Shown: positions 26,427 through 35,235 of the stretch, piece by piece | How positions within the stretch are numbered: the first letter of the stretch is position 1 | How the letters are laid out: each line of letters begins with the position of its first letter | Assembly: GCA_039033995.1 (NCBI GenBank) | Contig: JBCCBP010000002.1 | Location: 203,279-267,278, forward strand | Length of the DNA stretch: 64,000 nt | From: CALBPI01 sp039033995 | GTDB lineage: Bacteria; Pseudomonadota; Gammaproteobacteria; Steroidobacterales; Woeseiaceae | Direction of reading: 5' to 3' | The notes under the pieces: model-generated | Told to the model about the DNA's origin: nothing | Database searches by the model: none | What the model saw: only the letters and a program-made list of their open reading frames with translations | Made by a program: the position numbers and the translations under genes

Positions 26427-28316
26427 TCAGCGAACTTCTGCGAGACTGCCGGATGTCTCCAGCCAGGCGCGTCGGTCTCCCGCGCGTTTTTTGCTCAGCA
26501 ACATATCCATGAGTTGATCGGTATTCGACGCCGCATCGATCGTCAGCTGCACAAGACGACGTGTATCCGGATGCATCGTTGTCTCGCGCAATTGAGCCGG
26601 GCTCATTTCGCCCAGCCCCTTGAAACGCGTTGCGACGATTTTCAATCGACGTTTGTCCGCCGGCAGACTGTCGACAATCGATTGTCGCTCCGCCTCATCG
26701 AGTGCGTAAAATACATCTTTGCCGACATCGATACGAAACAATGGTGGCATGGCAACATACACATGACCCGCCTCGACCAGGGGTCGGAAATGACGCAGAA
26801 ACAAGGCGCACAATAACGTTGCGATATGCGCGCCATCGGAGTCTGCGTCCGCGAGAATGCACACTTTGTGGTAGCGCAACTGGGCCGGATCCGGATTGCC
26901 AGGATCAACCCCCAGCGCAATACTAATGTCATGTACTTCCTGTGACGCCAGTATCTGCCCTGTCTCCACTTCCCAGGTGTTCAAAATCTTGCCGCGTAGC
27001 GGCATGATCGCCTGCGTTTCGCGATCACGCGCCTGCTTGGCGGACCCGCCTGCCGAATCGCCTTCAACCAGAAACAGCTCGGAACGCATCGGCTCCTGAG
27101 ACGAGCAGTCCGCAAGCTTGCCAGGCAATGCCGGGCCTGCAACCACCTTTTTGCGGACGACTTTTTTGGCAGCTTTCAAACGTTGCTGTGCGCGCGCAAT
27201 CGCCAATTGAGCAATTTGCTCGCCGGTGTCAGGGTGCTGGTTCAACCAAAGCGCGAATTGGTCTTTGGCGATCGCCGTCACATAGCCAGCCGCCTCTCGC
27301 GTCGACAGACGCTCTTTGGTCTGCCCGGAAAACTGCGGATCTTCCAGTTTCACCGACAGCACGAAACTGACCCGATCCCAGACATCGTCAGGCGCCAATT
27401 TGACGCCGCGCGGCAGGATGTTGCGAAACTCACAAAAGTCACGAATCGCCTCTGTCAGCCCTGTTCGCAAACCATTCACATGTGTGCCGCCCTGAGCCGT
27501 GGGGATCAGGTTGACATAGCTTTCACCAACGACGGCCGCTTCGTCCGCCAGCCAGACGACCGCCCAGTCCACGGCCGCGTTATCGTCCTGATGTGCATGG
27601 CTGAACGGCTGCTCCGGCAATGCTTTGACGCCGTCGATTGCCTCCAACAAATACTGTTCGAGGCCGCCTTCGTATTGCCAGACGATTTCCTCGCCTGTCT
27701 TTTCGACCGTGAGGGAAATACGCAGACCCGGACACAACACCGCTTTTGCACGCAGCGCATGCGTCAGTCGCGGTATCGAAAAATTCACCGAATCGAAATA
27801 CTGCGCGTCCGGCCAGAAGCGCAACGTTGTGCCGGTATTCGCCTTACCGACTTTACCGACCACCTCGAGCTTGCTGGATCGCTTGCCGTTTCGAAACGAG
27901 ATGTTGTGCTCGTTGCCATCGCGTTTGATCCACACTTCCAGCTGTGCCGACAATGCATTGACGACGGATACCCCAACGCCATGCAGGCCGCCGGAAAACT
28001 GATAGTTCTCATTGGAGAACTTACCGCCGGCATGCAGCTTGGTCAGGATCAGCTCTACGCCCGGCATCTTTTCCTTCGGGTGCATATCGACTGGCATACC
28101 ACGGCCATCATCGCTGACCGACAACGAACCGTCTTTGTGCACCGTGACGTCGATGCGTTTGCAATGACCACCCAGGGCTTCATCGACACTATTGTCGATC
28201 ACCTCGTGGGCCAGATGGTTTGGCCGGACGGTGTCGGTATACATACCCGGACGCCGGCGTACCGGCTCCAAGCCACTCAGAACTTCGATATCGGCCGCGT
28301 TGTACTGCTTGCTCAT
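26427..28316 (-). CDS. parE: DNA topoisomerase IV subunit B
   Basis: ATPase subunit of topoisomerase IV. The 629-residue protein has the GHKL ATP site (EVIDNSVDEALGG, GRGMPVDMHP, GLHGVGVSVVNALS), the transducer domain and the TOPRIM metal site (FLVEGDSAGGSAKQARDR, DADSDGAHI). It is the usual ParE size, without the GyrB insertion. It forms an operon with parC downstream and follows the halogenase gene by 26 nt. Confidence 0.97.
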   Translation of the reverse strand: MSKQYNAADIEVLSGLEPVRRRPGMYTDTVRPNHLAHEVIDNSVDEALGGHCKRIDVTVHKDGSLSVSDDGRGMPVDMHPKEKMPGVELILTKLHAGGKFSNENYQFSGGLHGVGVSVVNALSAQLEVWIKRDGNEHNISFRNGKRSSKLEVVGKVGKANTGTTLRFWPDAQYFDSVNFSIPRLTHALRAKAVLCPGLRISLTVEKTGEEIVWQYEGGLEQYLLEAIDGVKALPEQPFSHAHQDDNAAVDWAVVWLADEAAVVGESYVNLIPTAQGGTHVNGLRTGLTEAIRDFCEFRNILPRGVKLAPDDVWDRVSFVLSVKLEDPQFSGQTKERLSTREAAGYVTAIAKDQFALWLNQHPDTGEQIAQLAIARAQQRLKAAKKVVRKKVVAGPALPGKLADCSSQEPMRSELFLVEGDSAGGSAKQARDRETQAIMPLRGKILNTWEVETGQILASQEVHDISIALGVDPGNPDPAQLRYHKVCILADADSDGAHIATLLCALFLRHFRPLVEAGHVYVAMPPLFRIDVGKDVFYALDEAERQSIVDSLPADKRRLKIVATRFKGLGEMSPAQLRETTMHPDTRRLVQLTIDAASNTDQLMDMLLSKKRAGDRRAWLETSGSLAEVR

Positions 28317-28342
28317 GGTATCGGAGAGACCCGCCAGTTGCG

Positions 28343-29899
28343 CTATTGCGCCTGGGTAAAGATGTTGGAACGCAGGTAGTCGTAGTGCGATGGCATCTTC
28401 ACGATTTCCTGTTGCTTGAACTTCGCCATTTCAGCCTGAAAGATATCGGCGTTCTTCAGATTGTCAACGATCGCGGGTTCGAACGGTCCAGCGCCAGTCC
28501 GGAACTGACCGTAGTCAAATGGCATATGGTTCATGCCAATCAGCACGGCTTCCCAACCATCGGTGAAACTATAGTCGGCAAACGTCGGTCGGAACATCTG
28601 CTTGACGACGGGTGCATCAATAAACGTGAGCCGGGCGAACCGCAAAAGCTCCGTCAGCTTGTCGGAAACGCGCATCGCATATTTGACGTCGCGCCAGTAT
28701 GGCGTGTCCTCGCGCGTGGTCAGCATGTAGTGCGCGCACAGGAAATCGCGCACATGCTCGAAAAACTCGGTCACGATCTGGTTATACATCGTGACGTCAC
28801 CGACGTTGTAATCGTTGCGACCACCGGCGAGCATGTTCGCCAGTGTTTCCGCCTGCAGTTGTACCGCGAACAGGCCCGTCGATTCGAGTGGCTCCAGGAA
28901 GCCGGCAGCCAGCCCTATTGCGATACAGTTGTGCTTCCAGACATGACGGTGTTTGCCAACCCGGATATCGAGATGACGCGCCGCGACATCTTTAACACGG
29001 TCCGCACCCAAATAATCGCGAAACTCAGCTTCAGCCTGATCCGGCGAAATGTATCGGTCACAGTAAACGTATCCCGACCCGCGACGGGTGTACAACGGCA
29101 CTTCCCATACCCATCCGGATGACAATGCCGTGCAATTCGTATAAGACTGCATTTCCTCTGCCGGCTGCTCGTAATCGAAACGCAACGCGACGGCCTTGTT
29201 GTTGAACAGATAGTCCTGATAACTATCGAACGGCTCCTCGAGGGTCTGGCCGAGTAATAGCGAGCGAAACCCGGTGCAGTCGATGAACAGATCCGCTTCC
29301 AGCGGTTCGCCGTTCTCGCGGTACAGTCGCGCGATGCCACCGAACTCGTCCCGATCAACGCCGCTGATCGTATCGATGATCCGTTCAACCCCGCGCTGCA
29401 TTGAGTACTTGGCCAGAAAATCGCCGAGCAGTCCGGCATCGACGTGATACGACGGCCCTGCGTTCATGACAGAACGGATCGTGCCGCCACGATTCAGGAC
29501 ATCCGGAGTAATAAAACAATAGTCGTAGAACGACATACGATCGACGTTCTTGGGATCCGAAAGATAGTGATGGTGCCAGAAACGATTGATCGGACGATCG
29601 GCCACCATTTGCATCGGCTCGAACGTGTAGAAAAAGCCCTCGCCCTGCTCATAAAAGTTGTTAAAGCGGATCGCACTCTTATAGGTCGCGTTGACCGCCG
29701 GCATCCATTCGGCCTCGCTGAGCCCCAACCCGGCCATGTAATCGACCATCGGCACGATGGTGGATTCTCCCACCCCGATAATCGGTATGTCCGATGACTC
29801 GATGAGCTTGATCTGGATACCCTGAACGCGCGCTGCCAGCGCAGCTGCAGTCATCCATCCGGCACTACCACCGCCGACGATCACGATAGATTTGACCAT
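28343..29899 (-). CDS. Flavin-dependent tryptophan-halogenase family protein
   Basis: FADH2-dependent halogenases oxidise chloride or bromide to hypohalous acid, which is passed to a lysine near the substrate. The 518-residue protein has the FAD loop GGGSAGWMTA at 9-18, the halogenase motif W-x-W-x-x-P (W263, W265, P268), a lysine at K74 in NATYKSAIRF where PrnA has its catalytic lysine, and the segment GFLEPLESTG with the catalytic glutamate. These features favour a real halogenase over a generic monooxygenase. The substrate is unknown. No flavin reductase, TonB receptor or biosynthetic gene is adjacent; it sits upstream of parE and divergent from xseB. Confidence 0.85.
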   Translation of the reverse strand: MVKSIVIVGGGSAGWMTAAALAARVQGIQIKLIESSDIPIIGVGESTIVPMVDYMAGLGLSEAEWMPAVNATYKSAIRFNNFYEQGEGFFYTFEPMQMVADRPINRFWHHHYLSDPKNVDRMSFYDYCFITPDVLNRGGTIRSVMNAGPSYHVDAGLLGDFLAKYSMQRGVERIIDTISGVDRDEFGGIARLYRENGEPLEADLFIDCTGFRSLLLGQTLEEPFDSYQDYLFNNKAVALRFDYEQPAEEMQSYTNCTALSSGWVWEVPLYTRRGSGYVYCDRYISPDQAEAEFRDYLGADRVKDVAARHLDIRVGKHRHVWKHNCIAIGLAAGFLEPLESTGLFAVQLQAETLANMLAGGRNDYNVGDVTMYNQIVTEFFEHVRDFLCAHYMLTTREDTPYWRDVKYAMRVSDKLTELLRFARLTFIDAPVVKQMFRPTFADYSFTDGWEAVLIGMNHMPFDYGQFRTGAGPFEPAIVDNLKNADIFQAEMAKFKQQEIVKMPSHYDYLRSNIFTQAQ

Positions 29900-30060
29900 A
29901 AGACATGATCCCCCGATTAATCCGGCGCTAATGATAACAGCAGCTAACGCCCGTGCTCGCGCAAAATCGCATCAGCTGTCTGGTCATTGTCTCGACAGAG
30001 CGGATTACTTGCTGCTATCGAGACGGTATAGTATCGCGAGCATGCAACAGGAGCCCGAGC

Positions 30061-30297
30061 GTGGCGAAAACCAAGAAGCAGGATATTGACGTAGAAAAGT
30101 CGTTGGCCGAGCTCGAAAAGCTGGTCGATGAGCTGGAAAACGGCGATCTGCCGCTGGAGAAGGCGATGGCCAGTTTTGAACGCGGCGTCGCGTTAACACG
30201 CGATTGCCAGAAAGCGCTGGCAGAGGTCGAGCAGCGGGTTAGCGTATTGTTGCAGGACGCCGGTTTGAATGACGAAGCGCAGCCACTCGACGACTAG
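30061..30297 (+). CDS. xseB: Exodeoxyribonuclease VII small subunit
   Basis: Small subunit of the nuclease that degrades single-stranded DNA to oligonucleotides. The 78-residue protein has the family core SLAELEKLVDELENGDLPLE and FERGVALTRDCQ. The GTG start at 30061 has a CAGGAG ribosome site 8 nt upstream and gives the normal length, although the frame is open further upstream. Usually ispA and dxs follow; here the next gene is a convergent kinase. Confidence 0.93.
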   Translation: MAKTKKQDIDVEKSLAELEKLVDELENGDLPLEKAMASFERGVALTRDCQKALAEVEQRVSVLLQDAGLNDEAQPLDD

Positions 30298-30328
30298 ATC
30301 TGTTCAGCCTAGTGCGCCCATTTAGCGC

Positions 30329-31657
30329 TTACGTCTGTGGACCCCCGACGCGCTGCAGCCGCTCGATCAAAGATCGCAGGAACACTTTGTTGAAGCGCAG
30401 CTGGCAACTGGAAGAGACCTGTTCCATAAGCGTCGAGCTGACGCGTAATACTGTCATCGCCGAGTTCGCTCGAATAGAAGCATTGCGCTTGGCGTCGCTC
30501 AGGTAGCTGGATTCGCCAAAGCAGTCACCACGGCCCAAGTGCCCGACCTGGTTACCACCGGCCACAACCCCGGCTTCGCCGGTCAGAATGATATAGAAGC
30601 GATCATCGATCTCACCTTCGCGAACGATATCCTGACCCGACTCGTATTCGCTTAATTCACCGGCACGCAGAACTTCCCAGATCTCGGAGTGCGAGAACTC
30701 ATGGAAGAAGCTCAACTTACGCAGCAGATCAAACTGCTCTTGATTATCGAATTGATCAGCCTTGGCGCGCAGATCCTGGTACACATGCGTCAGCTCCGCT
30801 GCCAGTGCGAGACCGTTCGCATAGCGTTTTTCAGGCGACTTCTGAAGCAGGACAGCGACGATGTTTTCGAGCTGATCCGAGATATCTTCGCGATAGCGAT
30901 GGATCGGTGGCGGCGTCGCAAAAACGATCTGGTGCAGCAACTTGGAAAGGTTGCCCGCACGGAACGGTCGAAATCCTGTCAGCATTTCGTACATGACCGC
31001 ACCCAGCGAATACAGGTCCGAGCGGTTGGTCAGCTCTTCGGATTGGACCTGTTCCGGTGACATGTAGCTCGGAGATCCAGCGATACCCTCGATGCGCGAC
31101 ATCTCGGCATCCTTGATCAAGGCGATACCGAAGTCGATAAGCCGTACGTCGTTGTCCATCGTCAGCATGATGTTGCTCGGCTTGATGTCGCGATGGATCA
31201 CACCACGACCATGCGCGTAATGCAGCGCCTTAGCCGTCTTGTAGATAATCTCGATGACATCGTCCACCGGCAACAGGCGATCCGGCTTGCAGTAGGATGC
31301 CAGCGTACGAGCACCATGGATGTGCTCGGTGACAACGTAGTACTTGTCGTTTTCCTCACCCGCATCGTAGATCGGCAGAATGTTCGGATGCTGCAACATG
31401 CCCACCATGTGTGCTTCGTTGAAGAACATCTTGCGAGTCACGCGAGCGCGTTCCGCTTCGGTCTCTGATGAGCCGATATCGTAGACTTTGATCGCGACGT
31501 CTCGCCGGTAATAGGGATCGTGCGACAAATAGACTGTGCCGGTACTGCCGCGACCGACTTCATTGACGATCACGTACTTGCCGAACTTTTCCGGCACAGA
31601 GTTGTTGGTGCCGTTGCCGACTACAGAGGTCGGATTATCGGCAGCGGGCGTCGCCAT
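30329..31657 (-). CDS. Ser/Thr protein kinase fused to a cyclic-nucleotide-binding domain
   Basis: A 442-residue protein. Residues 27-290 form a complete Hanks-type kinase: Gly-rich loop GRGSTGTV, K57 in VAIK, HRDIKPSN (D157), DFG at 175-177 and an activation segment ending GSPSYMSPEQ. Residues about 315-435 form a cNMP-binding fold with the cassette FGESSYLSDAKRNASIRA, including the glutamate and arginine that contact the ribose-phosphate. No transmembrane segment is seen, so it is probably cytosolic. A GAGG ribosome site precedes the ATG. It lies 12 nt after pgpA and may be the last gene of the rib/thi operon. Binding of cAMP is plausible; the substrate is unknown. Confidence 0.92.
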   Translation of the reverse strand: MATPAADNPTSVVGNGTNNSVPEKFGKYVIVNEVGRGSTGTVYLSHDPYYRRDVAIKVYDIGSSETEAERARVTRKMFFNEAHMVGMLQHPNILPIYDAGEENDKYYVVTEHIHGARTLASYCKPDRLLPVDDVIEIIYKTAKALHYAHGRGVIHRDIKPSNIMLTMDNDVRLIDFGIALIKDAEMSRIEGIAGSPSYMSPEQVQSEELTNRSDLYSLGAVMYEMLTGFRPFRAGNLSKLLHQIVFATPPPIHRYREDISDQLENIVAVLLQKSPEKRYANGLALAAELTHVYQDLRAKADQFDNQEQFDLLRKLSFFHEFSHSEIWEVLRAGELSEYESGQDIVREGEIDDRFYIILTGEAGVVAGGNQVGHLGRGDCFGESSYLSDAKRNASIRANSAMTVLRVSSTLMEQVSSSCQLRFNKVFLRSLIERLQRVGGPQT

Positions 31658-31669
31658 AGAGGGCCTCGG

Positions 31670-32212
31670 TCAGAGCGTCATTGCTCCAAATGCTAGTGAC
31701 AGTAGAACAGCGCCAATCAGCGCTGCTGCGATGTCATCAAGCATAATTCCGAGGCCGCCGTGGAGTCTGTGATCCAGTTCTCTAATCGGCCATGGCTTAA
31801 CAATATCCAGCACCCGAAACACAATAAATGCGGCTACCAGCGCCTGCCAACTACGTGGCAATGGCAGGCATATCAGGTAGGCGCCGGCTATCTCGTCCCA
31901 GACAATACCGCCGTGATCGTGTACACCCAGTCGTCGGGAGCTTTCGCCGCAAATGTAAACACCGGTGACACACAGCGCCAGCGCGATGGCAGCTTCCGGC
32001 AGCCAGCCAAGCGGCTCTGTTAGCGCCGCCAGTAATATACCCCAGACGCTGCCGAGCGTGCCCGGCGCTTTCGGCGAAACACCAACGCCGAAACCGAATG
32101 CCAGAAAATGCACCGGATCGGTGACGACGGTACGCAGCGATGGAATCGGTGCGTCATGCTTATTCGAAGTGCTGATAGCCAGACTCCTCCGCCACAAAAC
32201 CCGCTGGCGCAT
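31670..32212 (-). CDS. pgpA: Phosphatidylglycerophosphatase A
   Basis: Dephosphorylates phosphatidylglycerol phosphate at the inner membrane. The protein shows the PgpA blocks DPVHFLAFGFGVG, SPKAPGTLGS, VWDEIAGAYL and MLDDIAAAL, with several transmembrane helices. The start is uncertain. ATG 32212 gives 180 residues and overlaps thiL by 53 nt, an ATG at 32233 is also in frame, and no ATG lies near the family start. It follows thiL, as in most gammaproteobacteria. Confidence 0.88.
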   Translation of the reverse strand: MRQRVLWRRSLAISTSNKHDAPIPSLRTVVTDPVHFLAFGFGVGVSPKAPGTLGSVWGILLAALTEPLGWLPEAAIALALCVTGVYICGESSRRLGVHDHGGIVWDEIAGAYLICLPLPRSWQALVAAFIVFRVLDIVKPWPIRELDHRLHGGLGIMLDDIAAALIGAVLLSLAFGAMTL

Positions 32213-33083
32213 CGAGCACCTGGACACCGTCACCCGCCTCGCAATAACCGATCACGGTACACTCCGCCAATTGTGCGACATCGTAGTCGGCGGGTACCGT
32301 GAAACAGAGCTCATAATCATCACCGCCGACCAATGCGAAGCGCCTTGCACGATCCTCATCGAATAGCGCCAACAGCGACGCTGACAACGGCAACCGCGTG
32401 GCATCGATAACGGCGCGACAGCAGCTGGCGGTTGCCACATGACCGATATCGGCGGCCAAGCCATCCGACACATCGATCGCCGCGGTCGCAATACCGGACA
32501 GGTGCTGGCCCAGACTAACGCGCGGCGTTGGACGCAAGAATCGCTGCTTCAACCAGTGGGTGACCGTGTCGCTATGGGTTGCGGACTTCGCGAACTCCAG
32601 TCCGGCGGCTGCGTCGCCTAAGGTACCACTGACGACGATCTGATCGCCGGGTCGGGCGCCGTCCCGCGTTATCGGGGCGCGTTGCTGGTAACCAATGACC
32701 TGTACCGTTACCGACAGATCACCGCGGGTTGTATCACCGCCGATGAGCTGCATGCCGAATTCGGCCGCCAGCGCGTGCATCGCGCCGCTAAAATCAGCCA
32801 GCCAGCGCTGATCAAACTCGGGAAACGTGAGCGCGAGCGTATAAAACTTAGGCATGGCCGCCATCGCCGCGAGATCGCTGAGGTTGACCGCTAACGCGCG
32901 GTATCCGATGTCCTCTGCGTGCGTATCTTTCGGAAAGTGGCGCCCTTCGATGAGTGTATCCACCGCGATCGACAGTGGGACATTCGCGGGCGGTTCAATG
33001 ACGGCAGCATCATCGCCAATGGCGATTCTGGCATCCCCATACGGGTCATCAAAAAAGTGCCGGATGATCTCGAACTCATTCAT
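32160..33083 (-). CDS. thiL: Thiamine-monophosphate kinase
   Basis: Phosphorylates thiamine monophosphate to the active pyrophosphate. The 307-residue AIRS/PurM-fold protein has the metal-binding motif IGDDAAV (D24, D25), the block LSDLAAMAA and GGDTTRGDL. ATG 33083 begins with the family N-terminus (MNEFEIIRHF). It lies 19 nt after nusB. Confidence 0.95.
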   Translation of the reverse strand: MNEFEIIRHFFDDPYGDARIAIGDDAAVIEPPANVPLSIAVDTLIEGRHFPKDTHAEDIGYRALAVNLSDLAAMAAMPKFYTLALTFPEFDQRWLADFSGAMHALAAEFGMQLIGGDTTRGDLSVTVQVIGYQQRAPITRDGARPGDQIVVSGTLGDAAAGLEFAKSATHSDTVTHWLKQRFLRPTPRVSLGQHLSGIATAAIDVSDGLAADIGHVATASCCRAVIDATRLPLSASLLALFDEDRARRFALVGGDDYELCFTVPADYDVAQLAECTVIGYCEAGDGVQVLDAPAGFVAEESGYQHFE

Positions 33084-33102
33084 ACGCGATCGCCGGAGTG
33101 CG

Positions 33103-33549
33103 CTAGCCTGGTCGAGCCGCCGTCTCGGCCTGTCGATGCGTTTTCGCTGCCCTGTCCAGAATGGCATTGATGTACTTGTGCCCGTCCTCGGCACCGAAGC
33201 GCCGCGCAAGCTCGACCGCCTCATTAATCACAACCTTATACGGCACCTCGATGTGCTGACGTAGCTCGGTGAGTCCTAAACGCAGAATCGCAATCTCAAC
33301 AGCCGTCAACTGTTCGACATCGCGATCGGCCAGTGAGCCGATTTCGGCATCCAACACGTCGAGCTCAGCCATCGCTTCGTTAACCAACATCGCGAAATAC
33401 TCGGGATCTACACGCTCATGCTCGCGCCGCTCGCGGAACTGACGAATCAGCTCGGCACGCGACGTGTCATCGAATTGCTGCTGATACAGCGCCTGCATGA
33501 CAAGTGCACGAGTATGGCGCCGAGTGACCGACGGAGGTCTTTGGGACAC
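33103..33549 (-). CDS. nusB: Transcription antitermination protein NusB
   Basis: All-helical factor that, with NusE (S10), binds boxA RNA for rRNA antitermination. The 148-residue protein has ARRHTR-like residues at the start (VTRRHTRALVMQALYQ) and the C-terminal block VPYKVVINEAVELARRFG. The start codon is GTG. It lies 12 nt after ribH. Confidence 0.95.
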   Translation of the reverse strand: MSQRPPSVTRRHTRALVMQALYQQQFDDTSRAELIRQFRERREHERVDPEYFAMLVNEAMAELDVLDAEIGSLADRDVEQLTAVEIAILRLGLTELRQHIEVPYKVVINEAVELARRFGAEDGHKYINAILDRAAKTHRQAETAARPG

Positions 33550-33561
33550 TGCGTACCGCCT

Positions 33562-34035
33562 CTAGTCCAGCTTACGAATGAGATTGACCATTTCGATCGC
33601 GGCTGCGGCTGCCTCCGCGCCCTTGTTGCCGGCTTTCGTACCGGCACGTTCGATAGCTTGCTCAATACTATCGACAGTGAGCACACCAAAAATCACCGGC
33701 AGACCGTGTTTTTCCGATGCTGCCGCAACGCCACGCGCGCACCCACCCGACACATATTCGAAATGCGGCGTTGCGCCGCGTATGACGGCGCCGAGCGTGA
33801 TCACCGCATCGTAGCGACGGGTTGCGCAGAGTTTCTCGGCCAGTAAAGGGATCTCCCAGGCACCCGGCACCCAGGCCACATCGATATCGGCCGCGGCGGC
33901 GCCGTGCCGCGTCAGCGTATCGACCGCGCCGTCGACCAGGTGAGACACAATAAACTCGTTGAAGCGTGCTGCCGCTATGGCGAAGCGTGCGCCGTTAACA
34001 ACAAGATCACCTTCGAAGGTGTTAACAGATGACAT
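33562..34035 (-). CDS. ribH: 6,7-dimethyl-8-ribityllumazine synthase
   Basis: Condenses 3,4-dihydroxy-2-butanone 4-phosphate with the ribitylaminopyrimidine, the penultimate riboflavin step. The 157-residue protein has the family motifs ARFNEFI, VPGAWEIPLLAEKL and LGAVIRGATPHFEYV with the active-site histidine. It is part of the rib run. Confidence 0.97.
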   Translation of the reverse strand: MSSVNTFEGDLVVNGARFAIAAARFNEFIVSHLVDGAVDTLTRHGAAAADIDVAWVPGAWEIPLLAEKLCATRRYDAVITLGAVIRGATPHFEYVSGGCARGVAAASEKHGLPVIFGVLTVDSIEQAIERAGTKAGNKGAEAAAAAIEMVNLIRKLD

Positions 34036-34056
34036 CAGTCTTTCCCTTTTACGACG

Positions 34057-35202
34057 CTATTGGGCGTCGATATAGTCGACCACTTCCAGACCAAAGCCGG
34101 AGATCGCATGCAATTGTACCGGCGCGGACATGACACGCATACGACGGATCCCCAGATCACGCAGAATCTGTGCGCCCACGCCATACTGACGTAGCTCATT
34201 CACTGGCGGACTAGGCTGTCGCTGCACCTGCTCTTCGGCCAGTGACCGCATACTGTCGATCAATTCGCGCGGCCCCTCCGGGTATCGCAGCAATACGATG
34301 ACACCAGCCCCTTCCTCGCTAATGCGGCGCATGACGTCGCGCAGCGGCCAGCCGAGACGACGATCATCGATGCCGATCACGTCGCCGAGCGTGTCCGCCA
34401 CATGCACGCGCACGAGCGGCGCATCCTGCGTCTTAGTGACGTCGCCATAGACCATCGCAAGATGCACGTTGCGGTGCACGTAGTCCTCGTAGGCGTGCAT
34501 CTCAAAAGCACCGAACGGCGTCGGCGCAGGCAAACTGTAAATACGCTCGACCGAGATTTCTTTTTCCAGTCGATAACGAATCAGGTCGGCGATTGTACCG
34601 ATCAGTAGGCCATGGTGTTCAGCAAATGCTTCGAGATCGGGCCGACGCGCCATCGTGCCATCTTCATTCAGAATTTCAACGATGACAGACGCAGGCTCGG
34701 CCTCGCCGCACAGGCGCGCCAGATCACAACCCGCCTCGGTATGTCCGGCGCGCGTTAACACACCACCAGGCTGGGCCATGACCGGGAAGATGTGGCCAGG
34801 TTGTACAAGATCTTCCGCACGCGCATCCGGCGCCACGGCCACCTGCACGGTGCGTGCACGATAATGCGCGGAAATACCGGTGGTAATGCCCTCCGCGGCT
34901 TCGATCGATACGGTGAAATTGGTGCTTTGCTGCGCGTCGGTGCCGCTGACCATGAGCGGCAAACGGAGTTGCTCGCAACGCTCGCGTGTCATGGTCATGC
35001 AAATCAATCCTCGACCATAACGCGCCATGTAGTTAATCGCCTCAGGCGTGACCTGGCTGGCAAGCATGATCAGATCGCCCTCGTTCTCGCGATCTTCATC
35101 GTCAACCATAATGACCATCTCGCCCGCCTTGAGACGTTCGAGAATCTGTTCGATCGGTGCAAACTCTGTGGCGCTGCCACCAGCCAATTTGACGGTACTC
35201 AT
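34057..35202 (-). CDS. ribBX: 3,4-dihydroxy-2-butanone-4-phosphate synthase with degenerate GTP cyclohydrolase II domain
   Basis: The first about 205 residues are a complete RibB: VDDEDRENEGDLIM, DAQQSTNFTVSIE and GHTEAGCDLARL hold the metal and substrate residues. The second half is a RibA (GTP cyclohydrolase II) fold whose zinc-cysteine block is missing. Where active enzymes have three cysteines after RVHSE, this protein reads RVHVADTLGDVIGIDDRR. Only RibB activity is expected. Such RibBX fusions are known in gammaproteobacteria, and a separate RibA should exist elsewhere. Confidence 0.93.
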   Translation of the reverse strand: MSTVKLAGGSATEFAPIEQILERLKAGEMVIMVDDEDRENEGDLIMLASQVTPEAINYMARYGRGLICMTMTRERCEQLRLPLMVSGTDAQQSTNFTVSIEAAEGITTGISAHYRARTVQVAVAPDARAEDLVQPGHIFPVMAQPGGVLTRAGHTEAGCDLARLCGEAEPASVIVEILNEDGTMARRPDLEAFAEHHGLLIGTIADLIRYRLEKEISVERIYSLPAPTPFGAFEMHAYEDYVHRNVHLAMVYGDVTKTQDAPLVRVHVADTLGDVIGIDDRRLGWPLRDVMRRISEEGAGVIVLLRYPEGPRELIDSMRSLAEEQVQRQPSPPVNELRQYGVGAQILRDLGIRRMRVMSAPVQLHAISGFGLEVVDYIDAQ

Positions 35203-35235
35203 AATCTTGTCCTCAAAACACGTCCGATGCCGTGC

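Noticed and set aside
27183..29122. Long plus-strand open frames opposite parE and the halogenase (27183-28379 and 28220-29122)
   Set aside because: They run antisense to genes with strong family motifs, resemble no protein family and reflect the codon bias of the real genes.
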